This document shows positions 56,578 to 64,000 of a DNA stretch of 64,000 nt, piece by piece. The notes beneath the pieces are model-generated. The model worked only from the letters and a program-made list of their open reading frames with translations, was not told the DNA's origin and ran no database searches. Origin of the DNA: Nocardioides houyundeii. GTDB lineage: Bacteria; Actinomycetota; Actinomycetes; Propionibacteriales; Nocardioidaceae. Positions within the stretch are counted from its first letter, which is position 1, and every line of letters starts with the position of its first letter. The position numbers and the translations under genes were made by a program. The DNA lies in NCBI RefSeq assembly GCF_002865585.1, contig NZ_CP025581.1, forward strand, positions 3,224,001 through 3,288,000. Reading direction: 5' to 3'.

Positions 56578-57315
56578 TTACGGGGTACGTCGACGCAGCG
56601 TGGCGGCTCCGAGGCCCAACACGCCCAGGGCGAACGCGACGACCACCGCCACGTTGCGCCAGACCTCGCCGGTCTCCTCGGTGGCCACGAGCTGCTGCAT
56701 CGCGTCCACGGCGTAGGACAGGGGAAGCACGTTGCTGATGGCCTCCAGCACCGCGGGCATCTGCTCGCGCGGCACCAGCAGGCCGCAGAGCAGGATCTGG
56801 GGCACCACCACCGCGGGCATGAACTGGACCGCCTGGAACTCCGTCTGGGCGAACGCGCTCACGCACAGGCCCAGCGCGGTGCCGAGGATCGCGTCGACGA
56901 CCGCCACCAGCGCCAGCAGCCAGATCGGTCCCTGCACCTCGAGACCCAGCACGCCCACGCTCAGGCCCACCGCAAGCACCGACTGCAGCGCGGCCAGCAG
57001 CCCGAACGCCAACGCGTAGCCGAGCAGGAAGTCCAGCCGCCCCATCGGCATCGCCAGCAGTCGCTCCAGGGTGCCGCTCGAGCGCTCCCGCAGCGTCGTC
57101 ACGCTGGTCACCAGGAACATCACGAAGAAGGGGAAGATCGCGAGCAGAGCCGGCCCGATCTGGTCGAATACGTCGCCCCGCACGTCGTCGTAGACCCACC
57201 ACAGCACGGTCATCAACAAGCCCGGCAGGAGCAGCAGCATCGCTGCGGTCCGGCGGTCGCGACGCACCTGGACGAGCACCCGGGAGGCGACCGCGAGGGT
57301 GATCCGGGGGCTCAT
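56578..57315 (-). CDS. ABC-2 type transporter permease
   Basis: Six-helix exporter permease (245 aa): MLLLLPGLLMTVLWWVYDD, SGTLERLLAMPMGRLDFLLGY (conserved ABC-2 loop), and further helices to the C-terminal TLRRRTP. Paired with the ATPase gene by a 4-nt overlap. Substrate unknown; such small pairs in actinobacteria include daunorubicin-resistance-type exporters. Confidence 0.9.
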   Translation of the reverse strand: MSPRITLAVASRVLVQVRRDRRTAAMLLLLPGLLMTVLWWVYDDVRGDVFDQIGPALLAIFPFFVMFLVTSVTTLRERSSGTLERLLAMPMGRLDFLLGYALAFGLLAALQSVLAVGLSVGVLGLEVQGPIWLLALVAVVDAILGTALGLCVSAFAQTEFQAVQFMPAVVVPQILLCGLLVPREQMPAVLEAISNVLPLSYAVDAMQQLVATEETGEVWRNVAVVVAFALGVLGLGAATLRRRTP

Positions 57316-58019
57316 CGCGGCTGCTCCACCAGGTGCAGGAAGGCCCGCTCCATGTCCGGGGCGCCGGTGCGGCGCAGAATCTCGGCCGGCGAGGCGTCAG
57401 CGATGATGCGCCCCTCGCGCATCAGCAGCAGCCGGTCGCAGCGCGTCGCCTCGTCCATCACGTGGCTGGAGACCATGAGCGTCGCACCGTCCGAGGCGAT
57501 GGAGTGGAACAGGTCCCAGAGCCGCTCGCGGAGCACCGGGTCCAGGCCGACGGTCGGCTCGTCGAGCACCAGCAGGTCCGGGCGGCCCAGCAGCGCCGTC
57601 GCCAGGCTCACCCGCGAGCGCTGGCCCCCGCTGAGCCGGCCGACCACCTGCTCGAGCTGTTCGGAGAGGTCCACCTGGGCGACCACCCGTGCCACGTCCT
57701 CCTCGCCTCGCCCCAGGACCGCGGCGAAGAAGCGCAGGTTCTCGCGCACGTCGAGGTCGTCGTAGACGCTGGCGGCCTGGGTGACGTAGCCGGTCCGGCT
57801 GCGCAGCCCCGGCGTCCCCACCTCCTCCCCCAGCACCCGGACGCTGCCGGCGGCCATGCGCTGCACCCCGACCAGGGAGCGCATCAGGGTCGTCTTGCCC
57901 GAGCCGGAGGGGCCCAGGAGGCCGGTGATGCCGGTGCCGATCGACAGGTCGAGCCCGTCCAGGACCGTCCGACCGCCCCGCACCACGGTGAGCCCGGAGA
58001 CCTCCACGGTGGGGTGCAC
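57312..58019 (-). CDS. ABC transporter ATP-binding protein
   Basis: 235 aa. Walker A GPSGSGKTT (~residue 36), Q-loop in YVTQAASVY, signature LSGGQRSRVSLATALL, Walker B LLVLDEPTVGLDP and the switch His in MVSSHVMDEA. Of the DrrA-like/ABC-2 exporter ATPase type. GTG at 58019 after AGAGGTG. The exporter pair sits between the sugar isomerase and proline dehydrogenase genes. Confidence 0.94.
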   Translation of the reverse strand: MHPTVEVSGLTVVRGGRTVLDGLDLSIGTGITGLLGPSGSGKTTLMRSLVGVQRMAAGSVRVLGEEVGTPGLRSRTGYVTQAASVYDDLDVRENLRFFAAVLGRGEEDVARVVAQVDLSEQLEQVVGRLSGGQRSRVSLATALLGRPDLLVLDEPTVGLDPVLRERLWDLFHSIASDGATLMVSSHVMDEATRCDRLLLMREGRIIADASPAEILRRTGAPDMERAFLHLVEQPR

Positions 58020-58034
58020 GGGTTCACCTCTCGG

Positions 58035-58844
58035 CTAACGGGCCTTGATGCTCAGGTGCTCGCGGGCGAACGACAGCGACTCCACGAGGTCCGCGAGCCG
58101 GTCCTCTCGAGTGTCGCAGCGCCGGGTGTTGATCTCAAGCACCACGTGGCCGCGGAACGCGGAGCCGGCCAGGTGCTCCAGGAACGCACCGGCGCCCATC
58201 GCGCCCCGGCCGGGCACCAGGTGCTCGTCCTTGGCGCTGCCGCTGCCGTCGGTCAGGTGCACGTGCCGCAGCCGGTCCCCCATCCTGTCCGCCATCTCGA
58301 TCACGTCGGAGCGAGCGATCGCGGCGTGCGAGAGGTCGATGGTGGTGTTGGCGTAGCTGCCCAGGGAGGGGTCCCAGTGGGGCAGGTACATCTCCATCCC
58401 CTTCGGGGCGCGGCGCCGGGACGAGGCCCGCCAGGGATACATGTTCTCCACCGCGAAGGCGATGCCGGTGGAGGCCTCCAGGGCCGCGATGCCGTCCTCG
58501 AACCCCGCGGCGTACTCCCGCTGCCAGCGGAACGGCGGGTGCACCACCACCACGTCGGCGCCGAGCGCCTGGGCCATCGCGGCCGAGCGCTCCAGCTTGC
58601 CCCAGGGCTCGGTGCCCCAGACCCGCTGGGTCCACAGCAGGCACGGTGCGTGCACCGAGCAGACCGGCATCTGGTGGTGCTCGGAGAGCTGACGCAGCGC
58701 GGCGGTCTGCTGGGACAGGGCGTCCATCCCCACCATCACCTCGACGGCGTCGTACCCCACGCTCGCGGCGTACGCGAAGCCGTGTGCGGTGGACTCGGGA
58801 TAGACCGAGGCCGTGGACAGGCCGATCTGGGTGTGTGAGGTCAT
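58035..58844 (-). CDS. sugar phosphate isomerase/epimerase (AP-endonuclease-2 TIM-barrel)
   Basis: 269 aa, xylose-isomerase-like barrel: [88 protein letters not shown] carry the expected metal-binding Glu/Asp/His. Substrate unknown; position after ppx and before proC matches Rv0498. I take the ATG at 58844 (GGAGG 5 nt upstream); ATG 58856 is possible. Confidence 0.88.
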   Translation of the reverse strand: MTSHTQIGLSTASVYPESTAHGFAYAASVGYDAVEVMVGMDALSQQTAALRQLSEHHQMPVCSVHAPCLLWTQRVWGTEPWGKLERSAAMAQALGADVVVVHPPFRWQREYAAGFEDGIAALEASTGIAFAVENMYPWRASSRRRAPKGMEMYLPHWDPSLGSYANTTIDLSHAAIARSDVIEMADRMGDRLRHVHLTDGSGSAKDEHLVPGRGAMGAGAFLEHLAGSAFRGHVVLEINTRRCDTREDRLADLVESLSFAREHLSIKAR

Positions 58845-58871
58845 CTCGTCCTCCATGGTCCCTCGCCGTGC

Positions 58872-59807
58872 CTAGCCCAGTACCGACATCTGGTCGAACC
58901 GCTCCAGGATGACGCCCTCGCGCAGCGCCCAGGGACAGATCTCGAGCTCGGCGAGACCGAAGATGTCCATCACCGCCTCGGCGACCAGGGCTCCCGGCAC
59001 GATCTGGTGGCTGCGGCTCGGGGAGACCCCCGGCAGCCCGGTGAGCTCCTCGGGCGACATGGCGGTGAGCTTGGGCAGCCAGCCCGTCAGGTCCTCCGCG
59101 CGCAGCACCCGCGGCACCAGGTGCCCCTCGGCCGAGGGCGCCGCTCCGCAGATCCGGGCCAGGGACCGGAACGTCTTGGACGTGGCGGCCGCCCGGTGCG
59201 GTACGCCACCGCGGCGCAGGGTGCCGGCGTCGCGGGCGATCTCGGTGCGGATCCGACGTCGCAGTGCGCGCAGCTCGTCGTCGTCCGGCGCCTGGGCCGG
59301 GAACCAGTCCCGGGCCAGCCGGGCCGCCCCCAGCGGGAGCGACCAGGCCACGTCCGGTGCCTCGTCGGCGCCGGCCGCGATCTCCAGGGAGCCGCCGCCG
59401 ATGTCGAACACGGCCAGCCGGCCGGCGGACCAGCCGAACCAGCGGCGTACGGCCAGGAACGTCAGCCGTGCCTCGTCCTCCCCCGACAGGACCTCGATGG
59501 TGGTGCCGGTGCGCTCCGCGACGTGGTGCAGCACGTCCTCGGAGTTCGTGGCGTCGCGGACCGCGGAGGTGGCGAAGGCGAGCATCTCCTCGCAGCCCTT
59601 CTCCTCGGCCACCACCATGGCCTGCGCGGTGAACTCGGTCAGCGCGTCCACCCCGGCCTGCCCGACGGCGCCGGCGGCGTCGAGGTGCTCGGCCAGTCGC
59701 AGCGGCTCCTTGTAGGAGAACGCCGGAAGCGGTGCCGCGCCTGCGTGGGCGTCGACCACGAGCAGGTGACCCGTGTTGGAGCCGATGTCGAGGACTCCGA
59801 GGCGCAT
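58872..59807 (-). CDS. Ppx/GppA exopolyphosphatase-family phosphatase
   Basis: 311 aa, the short actinobacterial Ppx1 type (compare Rv0496). Actin-like fold motifs: [20 protein letters not shown] (phosphate 1), [30 protein letters not shown] (phosphate 2), and a late [15 protein letters not shown]. Acts on polyphosphate or (p)ppGpp; which one is not decidable from sequence. First gene of the operon through isomerase, ABC exporter and proline dehydrogenase to proC. Leaderless-type promoter 7 nt before the ATG. Confidence 0.9.
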   Translation of the reverse strand: MRLGVLDIGSNTGHLLVVDAHAGAAPLPAFSYKEPLRLAEHLDAAGAVGQAGVDALTEFTAQAMVVAEEKGCEEMLAFATSAVRDATNSEDVLHHVAERTGTTIEVLSGEDEARLTFLAVRRWFGWSAGRLAVFDIGGGSLEIAAGADEAPDVAWSLPLGAARLARDWFPAQAPDDDELRALRRRIRTEIARDAGTLRRGGVPHRAAATSKTFRSLARICGAAPSAEGHLVPRVLRAEDLTGWLPKLTAMSPEELTGLPGVSPSRSHQIVPGALVAEAVMDIFGLAELEICPWALREGVILERFDQMSVLG

Positions 59808-59814
59808 GGCCCCC

Positions 59815-59820
59815 AACGTA
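59815..59820 (-). promoter_or_regulatory. -10 box for leaderless ppx operon
   Basis: TACGTT on the minus strand, 7 nt before the ATG at 59807. Only 31 nt separate it from the opposite -10 at 59852. Confidence 0.5.
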
Positions 59821-59851
59821 CCGGGCACGGAGCGCCCTGCCGGGCACTCAC

Positions 59852-59857
59852 TAGAAT
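59852..59857 (+). promoter_or_regulatory. -10 box for leaderless cysteine-cluster protein gene
   Basis: TAGAAT, the strongest -10 in the window, 7 nt before the GTG at 59865. Confidence 0.55.
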
Positions 59858-59864
59858 TGTCCAC

Positions 59865-60650
59865 GTGCCCGAAGTCGACCTGGTCTTTCCCCGAGCGTTC
59901 GTCGAGTTCGCCGACCCGGGTGATGAGGACCAGGTCTTCCGCTGCGACCTGACGTGGCTCACCTCCTCCTACATGTGCATCTTCGGACAGGGCTGCGCGG
60001 GCATCTACGCCGACTCCCCCGACACCGGCTGCTGCACCTTGGGCGCCCACTTCTCCGACGCCGACGACGAGCAGCGGGTGGCCGGCTTCGTCGCCCAGCT
60101 CACCCCCGAGCAGTGGCAGTTCCACCCCGGCCGCGAGGTCAGCGCCGAGGACTGGGTCGAGCTCGACGCCGACGGGGAGCGCAAGACCCTGACCATCGAG
60201 GTGGACGGCCAGTCCGCGTGCGTGTTCCACAACCGGGTCGACTTCCGGCCGCCGGGCGCCGCTGCCGGCCAGGGCGGCGCGGGCTGCGCGCTGCACGGGC
60301 TGGCCCTGCAGACCGGACGCAACCCGCTGGAGACCAAGCCCGACGTCTGCTGGCAGCTGCCGATCCGGCGCACCTACCGCACCGTCGAGCAGCAGGACGG
60401 CACCTCGTACACCGAGGTCTCCATCGGGGAGTACGACCGTCGCGGCTGGGGGCCGGGTGGCCACGACCTGGACTGGTACTGCTCGGGCAACACCGAGGCC
60501 CACGTGGCCCCGGAGCCGCTCTTCGTCACCAACGCACCCGAGCTCACCGAGCTGATGGGCGAAGCCGGGTACGCCGAGCTGGTGCGGCACTGCGAGGCCC
60601 ACCTGCGCTCGCGCTCGCAGCTCGCGATCCACCCCGCCGACCCGCACTGA
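59865..60650 (+). CDS. cysteine-cluster protein (YkgJ/DUF3109-like)
   Basis: 261 aa, about ten cysteines. Pattern: C-x10-C-x4-C-x11-CC in the first ~60 residues (RCDLTW..., [24 protein letters not shown]), then [20 protein letters not shown] followed by [12 protein letters not shown], which resembles the C...GxxPxxxKPxxC core of DUF3109/YkgJ-type proteins thought to bind Fe-S or zinc. No catalytic residues known. I read the family by motif only. GTG start, leaderless-type promoter; divergent from ppx. Confidence 0.75.
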   Translation: MPEVDLVFPRAFVEFADPGDEDQVFRCDLTWLTSSYMCIFGQGCAGIYADSPDTGCCTLGAHFSDADDEQRVAGFVAQLTPEQWQFHPGREVSAEDWVELDADGERKTLTIEVDGQSACVFHNRVDFRPPGAAAGQGGAGCALHGLALQTGRNPLETKPDVCWQLPIRRTYRTVEQQDGTSYTEVSIGEYDRRGWGPGGHDLDWYCSGNTEAHVAPEPLFVTNAPELTELMGEAGYAELVRHCEAHLRSRSQLAIHPADPH

Positions 60651-60734
60651 ACGCCCTTATCACGAGCCCCGCGAGAACCTCGACGTCAAGAGACCCGACC
60701 CCCGCTGCAAGCCGCCACGAGGGGGGTGGCAAGA

Positions 60735-61379
60735 ATGCTTGACATGCGCTTGGACCACATCTCCTACGCCGCCGGTCCCGATGGACTGGCAAGCACGGCC
60801 GCGCGCATCGGGGGACTGCTCGGACGCGAGTTCACCGATGGCGGCGTGCACCCGCGGTTCGGCACCCGCAACATGATCCTGCCCCTGGCAGACGACACCT
60901 ACGTCGAGGTGGTCGAGGTGCTCGACCACCCGGCCTCGGACAAGGCACCGTTCGGCCAGGCCGTGCGTGCCCGCTCGGCACTGGGCGGCGGCTGGCTCGG
61001 GTGGTGCGTGGCGGTCGACGACCTGGCGAGCATCGAGCAGCGACTCGGTCGCGAGGCGGTCCTGGGCAACCGGCACCGCCCCGACGGCACCGAGCTGCGC
61101 TGGCGGCAGATCGGCATCAACGGGCTGATCACCGACCCGCAGCTGCCGTTCTTCATCAAGTGGGAGTCGCCCGCGGAGCTGCACCCCAGCCGCGGCGGCG
61201 ACGGCAAGATCTCGATGTCCACCGTCGAGCTCGCCGGCGACCCGCAGCGGGTGAGCGAATGGCTGGGGGCCTCGCTGGAGACCCCCGACAAGCTGTACGT
61301 CGAGTGGGTGGCGCCGCACGGCACGCCCGGCCTGCAAGCGGTGCAGTTCCAGACCCCCAACGGGCTGGTCCGGATCTGA
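60735..61379 (+). CDS. VOC-family protein (glyoxalase-like)
   Basis: 214 aa: LDHISYAAGPDGLASTAARIGGLLG is the first beta-alpha-beta of a vicinal-oxygen-chelate fold, with His in DHISY and Glu in VEVVEVLDH as possible metal ligands; the second half (VELAGDPQRVSEWLG...) repeats the fold weakly. It resembles the Glyoxalase_3-like group of unknown function. The ATG at 60735 sits 8 nt after GAGGGGGG; ATG 60744 and GTG 60726 are alternatives. Likely co-transcribed with the methyltransferase. Confidence 0.83.
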   Translation: MLDMRLDHISYAAGPDGLASTAARIGGLLGREFTDGGVHPRFGTRNMILPLADDTYVEVVEVLDHPASDKAPFGQAVRARSALGGGWLGWCVAVDDLASIEQRLGREAVLGNRHRPDGTELRWRQIGINGLITDPQLPFFIKWESPAELHPSRGGDGKISMSTVELAGDPQRVSEWLGASLETPDKLYVEWVAPHGTPGLQAVQFQTPNGLVRI

Positions 61380-61399
61380 TCCCGGCGCCGCCCGGGGCG

Positions 61400-62086
61400 G
61401 TGCCGAGCCCCAACATCTGGCAGCACCCGGAGACCTACGAGCTGGAGAACCGCGCTCTGGACCCCGACGAGCTCCTGGAGTCGGCGATGGCGGCGGTCGC
61501 GCCCTGGCGCGGCCGGACGTTCCTCGACGTGGGCTGCGGGACGGGCTTCCACCTGCCGCGCTGGGCCGAGGAGGCCGAGCGGGTGATCGGGGTGGAGCCG
61601 ATGCCGGCCCTGGCCGCCCTGGCCGGTCGGCGTACCCGACGGCTGGCGGGCGTGGAGGTGCGCCAGGGCACCGCGCAGGCGCTGCCGCTGCCCGAGGCCA
61701 GCGTCGACGTGGCCCAGGCCCGACTGGCCTACTTCTTCGGTCCCGGGTGCGAGCCCGGGCTCGACGAGCTGTCCCGCGTGGTACGCCGCGGGGGCACGGC
61801 GTTCGTGATCGACAACGACCCCACCCGATCCACCTTCGGGCACTGGTTCCGCCGGGGCTATCCCCGCGTCGACCCGGTCGCGGTGGAGCGCTTCTGGTCC
61901 ACCCGCGGCTGGCAGCGGGTGCCGGTCGAGACCCGGCTGGCCTTCGACTCCCCTGCCGACCTCGAGGCCGTGGTGCGCATCGAGCTGGACCGGCAGACCG
62001 CCGATGCCGTGCTCGCCGAGCACTGGGCCGGCGGCGGTGGCACCGAGGTCGACTACGCGCTCAACCTGTGGTGGCGCCGCTTCTAG
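61400..62086 (+). CDS. class I SAM-dependent methyltransferase
   Basis: 228 aa with motif I FLDVGCGTGFHLPRWA (~residues 36-51), motif post-I RVIGVEPMPALAAL, and a motif IV-like VDVAQARLAYFFG. Substrate unknown. GTG at 61400, 20 nt after the VOC stop. The C-terminus (VDYALNLWWRRF) ends just before a 12-bp tandem repeat. Confidence 0.85.
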   Translation: MPSPNIWQHPETYELENRALDPDELLESAMAAVAPWRGRTFLDVGCGTGFHLPRWAEEAERVIGVEPMPALAALAGRRTRRLAGVEVRQGTAQALPLPEASVDVAQARLAYFFGPGCEPGLDELSRVVRRGGTAFVIDNDPTRSTFGHWFRRGYPRVDPVAVERFWSTRGWQRVPVETRLAFDSPADLEAVVRIELDRQTADAVLAEHWAGGGGTEVDYALNLWWRRF

Positions 62087-62090
62087 CCAT

Positions 62091-62179
62091 CGCCGGGCCG
62101 GTCGCCGGGCCGGTCGCCGGGCCGGTCGCCGGGCCGGTCGCCGGGCCGGTCGCCGGGCCGGTCGCCGGGCCGGTCGCCG
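62091..62179. repeat. 12-bp GC-only minisatellite between convergent genes
   Basis: Unit GTCGCCGGGCCG repeated six times perfectly (62101-62172) with partial units on both sides, ~89 bp in all. It fills the 95-nt gap between the methyltransferase stop and the LacI-gene stop. Each unit contains CCGGGCCGG, so strong hairpins are possible on either strand. Confidence 0.9.
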
Positions 62180-62181
62180 TG

Positions 62182-63243
62182 TCAGGCTCCGGTGCTCGAA
62201 CCGCGGACGCTCAGGGTGGGGGTCAGCAGCACTCCGGGCATCGCCAGCGGCGGCGTGGCCAGCAGCCCCTGCAGGGCCCGGACCACCTCCACCGCCACCT
62301 GCTCCAGCGGCTGCCGCACCGAGGTCAGTCCCGGCGGCACCACCTGGGCGACCTGGGAGTCGTCGAAGCCGACCACGGCCAGGTCACGCCCGGCCACCAT
62401 GCCCCGGTCGAACAACGTCTGGAGCACGCCCAGGGCGAGGGTGTCCGAGGCGCAGACGAAGGCGGTGGGGTGCGCTTCGTCGATCAGCACCGCGGCGGCC
62501 TCCCGCCCACTGGCCACCGTGTCCTCGACCCGGGAGGCGAGACCGGAGGTGGGCAGCCCGCGGGCGTGCATCGCCCGGGACCAGCCCGAGCGCCGGTCCT
62601 CGCCGATGAAGGAGTCCTTGCGCCAGCCGATCCACGCGACCCGGGTGTGCCCCTGGTCGAGCAGGTGGTCGCAGGCCAGCGCCGCGCCGGCGGCACCGTC
62701 GACGTCGACCCACGCGTGGCTGGCGTGCGGGTCCTCCCAGGGCCGGCCGAAGGCGACGAACGGGGCGCGTTGCTGGGTGAGCCACGCGGCCTGCGGGGCT
62801 CCGAGGTAGGTGTCGGTGACGATGAAGGCGTCCACCGCGGTGGAGCGCAGCAAGTGGTCGTAGGCCGACAGCGGCTCGGTGTCGTCGTCGGCGAAGAGCA
62901 GCACGTGGTACCCCACCTGGGCGGTCGCGGCGACCAGGGAGTGCACGAACCGGTCCATCAGCGCGTTGGCCGTGCCCTCCTGGGCGGGGGTGAACCGCAG
63001 GCCCACCAGGTGCGAGGCCCTGGTGCGCAGGCTGCGCGCCGCCCGGTTGGGCGAGTAGCCCAGCTCCGCGATGGCCTGCTGCACCCGGACCAGGGTGTCG
63101 GTGCGCAGCAGAGCGGGGTTGTTGACCGCGTTGGAGACCGTCTGCCGCGAGACGCCGGCACGCTCGGCGACGTCGGCCAGCGTCGGCGGATTCACCGGCA
63201 GGCTGGGGAAGGTCAGCGGCCCCTGGGCACCACGGTCCGACAC
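62182..63243 (-). CDS. LacI-family transcriptional regulator
   Basis: 353 aa. N-terminal LacI HTH and hinge: TLADVAERAGVSRQTVSNAV, ...RAARSLRTRASHLVGLRF; then a periplasmic-binding-protein-like effector domain (VAWIGWRKDSF, FVCASDTLALGVLQ, VVGFDDSQVAQ). Effector probably a sugar; regulated genes not evident nearby, so autoregulation or a distant target. The GTG at 63243 follows AGAGGAG closely. A -10-like TATGCT lies ~31 nt upstream. Confidence 0.93.
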   Translation of the reverse strand: MSDRGAQGPLTFPSLPVNPPTLADVAERAGVSRQTVSNAVNNPALLRTDTLVRVQQAIAELGYSPNRAARSLRTRASHLVGLRFTPAQEGTANALMDRFVHSLVAATAQVGYHVLLFADDDTEPLSAYDHLLRSTAVDAFIVTDTYLGAPQAAWLTQQRAPFVAFGRPWEDPHASHAWVDVDGAAGAALACDHLLDQGHTRVAWIGWRKDSFIGEDRRSGWSRAMHARGLPTSGLASRVEDTVASGREAAAVLIDEAHPTAFVCASDTLALGVLQTLFDRGMVAGRDLAVVGFDDSQVAQVVPPGLTSVRQPLEQVAVEVVRALQGLLATPPLAMPGVLLTPTLSVRGSSTGA

Positions 63244-63253
63244 GTCACTCCTC

Positions 63254-63265
63254 TGGATCGTTCCA
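63254..63265. promoter_or_regulatory. putative LacI-type operator
   Basis: TGGATCGTTCCA, arms TGGA/TCCA with a CG near the centre as in LacI-family operators. It lies 11 nt before the LacI-gene start, between TATGCT (-10) and the start codon, suggesting autoregulation. Confidence 0.35.
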
Positions 63266-63387
63266 AGCCACGTCAGCATAGGCGCTGGCCGCTCGGGCGG
63301 ACCCGCTCGCGACCCCCGGCCACGTTTTGCGCACTCTGCTCGGCCGGGCGCCACGGGACTGTCGAGAGGGCTGTCGGTGGGGTGGCC

Positions 63388-63393
63388 TACGTT
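63388..63393 (+). promoter_or_regulatory. -10 box for leaderless radA
   Basis: TACGTT, 7 nt before the radA ATG at 63401. Confidence 0.45.
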
Positions 63394-63400
63394 TGCGGCC

Positions 63401-64000
63401 ATGAGCAAACAGGCCCGTTCCCGTCCCGCCTACCGCTGCTCCGAGTGCGGGTGGGAGACGGCCAAGTGGGTCGGCCGGTGCGGGGAGTGCCAGGCCTGGG
63501 GCTCGGTGGCCGAGGCCGCCGCCCCCACCATGCGCACCGCCTCGGCCCCGGTGACCACGCCGGCGGTGCCGATCGGCCAGGTCTCGGTGGCGGAGTCGGC
63601 GTTCCGCTCCAGCGGGGTCCCCGAGCTGGACCGGGTGCTGGGCGGTGGCCTGGTGCCCGGGGCAGCGATCCTGCTGGCCGGCGAGCCCGGGGTCGGCAAG
63701 AGCACCCTGCTGCTCGAGGTGGCCGCCCAGACCGCGCGCTACAAGCACCGCACGCTCTACATCACCGGTGAGGAGTCCGCCTCCCAGGTGCGGCTGCGGG
63801 CCGACCGGACCAGCGCCGTGCACGACGAGCTCTACCTGGCCGCGGAGACCGACCTCGGCGCGGTGCTGACCCACATCGAGCAGGTGCGCCCGACCCTGGT
63901 GGTGGTCGACTCCATCCAGACCATCGGGGCCTCCGGCATCGAGGGCGTCCCCGGCGGCGTCACCCAGGTCAAGGAGGTCGCGGCCGCGCTGATCCGGGTG
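63401..64000 (+). CDS. radA: DNA repair protein RadA (5' part; window ends inside)
   Basis: First 200 residues of a RecA-like protein that drives branch migration in recombination. N-terminal C4 zinc finger (CSECGWETAKW and CGECQAWGSV), Walker A AGEPGVGKSTLLLEV (~residue 92), LYITGEESASQVRLRADR, and Walker B LVVVDSIQT (~residue 166). The KNRFG motif and Lon-like domain lie beyond the window. ATG at 63401, leaderless-type promoter. Confidence 0.95.
   Translation, partial: MSKQARSRPAYRCSECGWETAKWVGRCGECQAWGSVAEAAAPTMRTASAPVTTPAVPIGQVSVAESAFRSSGVPELDRVLGGGLVPGAAILLAGEPGVGKSTLLLEVAAQTARYKHRTLYITGEESASQVRLRADRTSAVHDELYLAAETDLGAVLTHIEQVRPTLVVVDSIQTIGASGIEGVPGGVTQVKEVAAALIRV

Noticed and set aside
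62091..62179. 12-bp repeats as a CRISPR array or as the C-terminus of the methyltransferase
   Set aside because: There are no spacers, the unit is too short for CRISPR, and the methyltransferase stop (TAG at 62084-62086) precedes the repeat.

Overview
The window is very GC-rich, uses many GTG starts and has long antisense shadow frames. Its gene content and order match an actinobacterium of the Nocardioides / Propionibacteriales type. Three blocks point there: nuoA-N next to menaquinone genes; a Streptomyces-like rex-hemA-hemC-hemD-hemB ... bldN-rsbN neighbourhood; and a ppx - sugar isomerase - proC - HTH - bS22 - epimerase - acyltransferase order that recalls Mycobacterium tuberculosis Rv0496-Rv0502. 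The genus is an inference. I see no rRNA, tRNA, CRISPR array, insertion sequence or prophage. No stretch over 300 bases lacks a gene.

Layout: 1-14.1 kb is the nuo operon (minus strand, nuoA to the 3'-truncated nuoM) coding for respiratory complex I. 14.3-29.3 kb carries most menaquinone genes (menG, isochorismate synthase, menE-menC-menD, menA), interleaved with a metallo-hydrolase, a secreted GH16 glycosidase, a secreted M28 peptidase, a DUF222-HNH endonuclease, an MFS transporter, an ATPase and a thioesterase. menB and menH are not here. 29.3-31.5 kb holds an ABM-fold protein, an Eis-type acetyltransferase and two small membrane proteins. 31.5-45 kb is the cytochrome c / haem block: ccsB, resB, ccdA, tlpA, a histidine phosphatase and hemL, then a frameshifted transglycosylase, then rex-hemA-hemC-cobA/hemD-hemB. 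45-50 kb: glutaredoxin, acyl-CoA ligase, HAD hydrolase, a BldN-type sigma factor and its likely anti-sigma factor. 50-60 kb: acyltransferase, epimerase, bS22, HTH protein, AcuC-like deacetylase, a frameshifted stress protein, and the ppx-isomerase-ABC exporter-proline dehydrogenase-proC operon. 60-64 kb: a cysteine-rich protein, VOC protein, methyltransferase, LacI regulator and the 5' part of radA.

Much of the window serves one process: complex I, its quinone, haem and cytochrome c maturation. Regulation is visible too. A near-perfect Rex operator lies before nuoA and a weaker one overlaps the rex promoter, so NADH/NAD+ state probably controls complex I and the rex-hem operon together. A perfect mycobacterial-type SOS box sits in the promoter of the DUF222-HNH gene. 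A promoter resembling those used by sigma-BldN lies between the bldN-like and rsbN-like genes, which predicts a negative feedback loop.

Fourteen genes have a TANNNT -10 box exactly 6-7 nt before the chosen start codon, indicating widespread leaderless transcription; I used this to choose several starts. Two genes (near 38.09 kb and 54.47 kb) are broken by an apparent one-base deletion in a four-base homopolymer. Both look more like sequencing errors than real pseudogenes.
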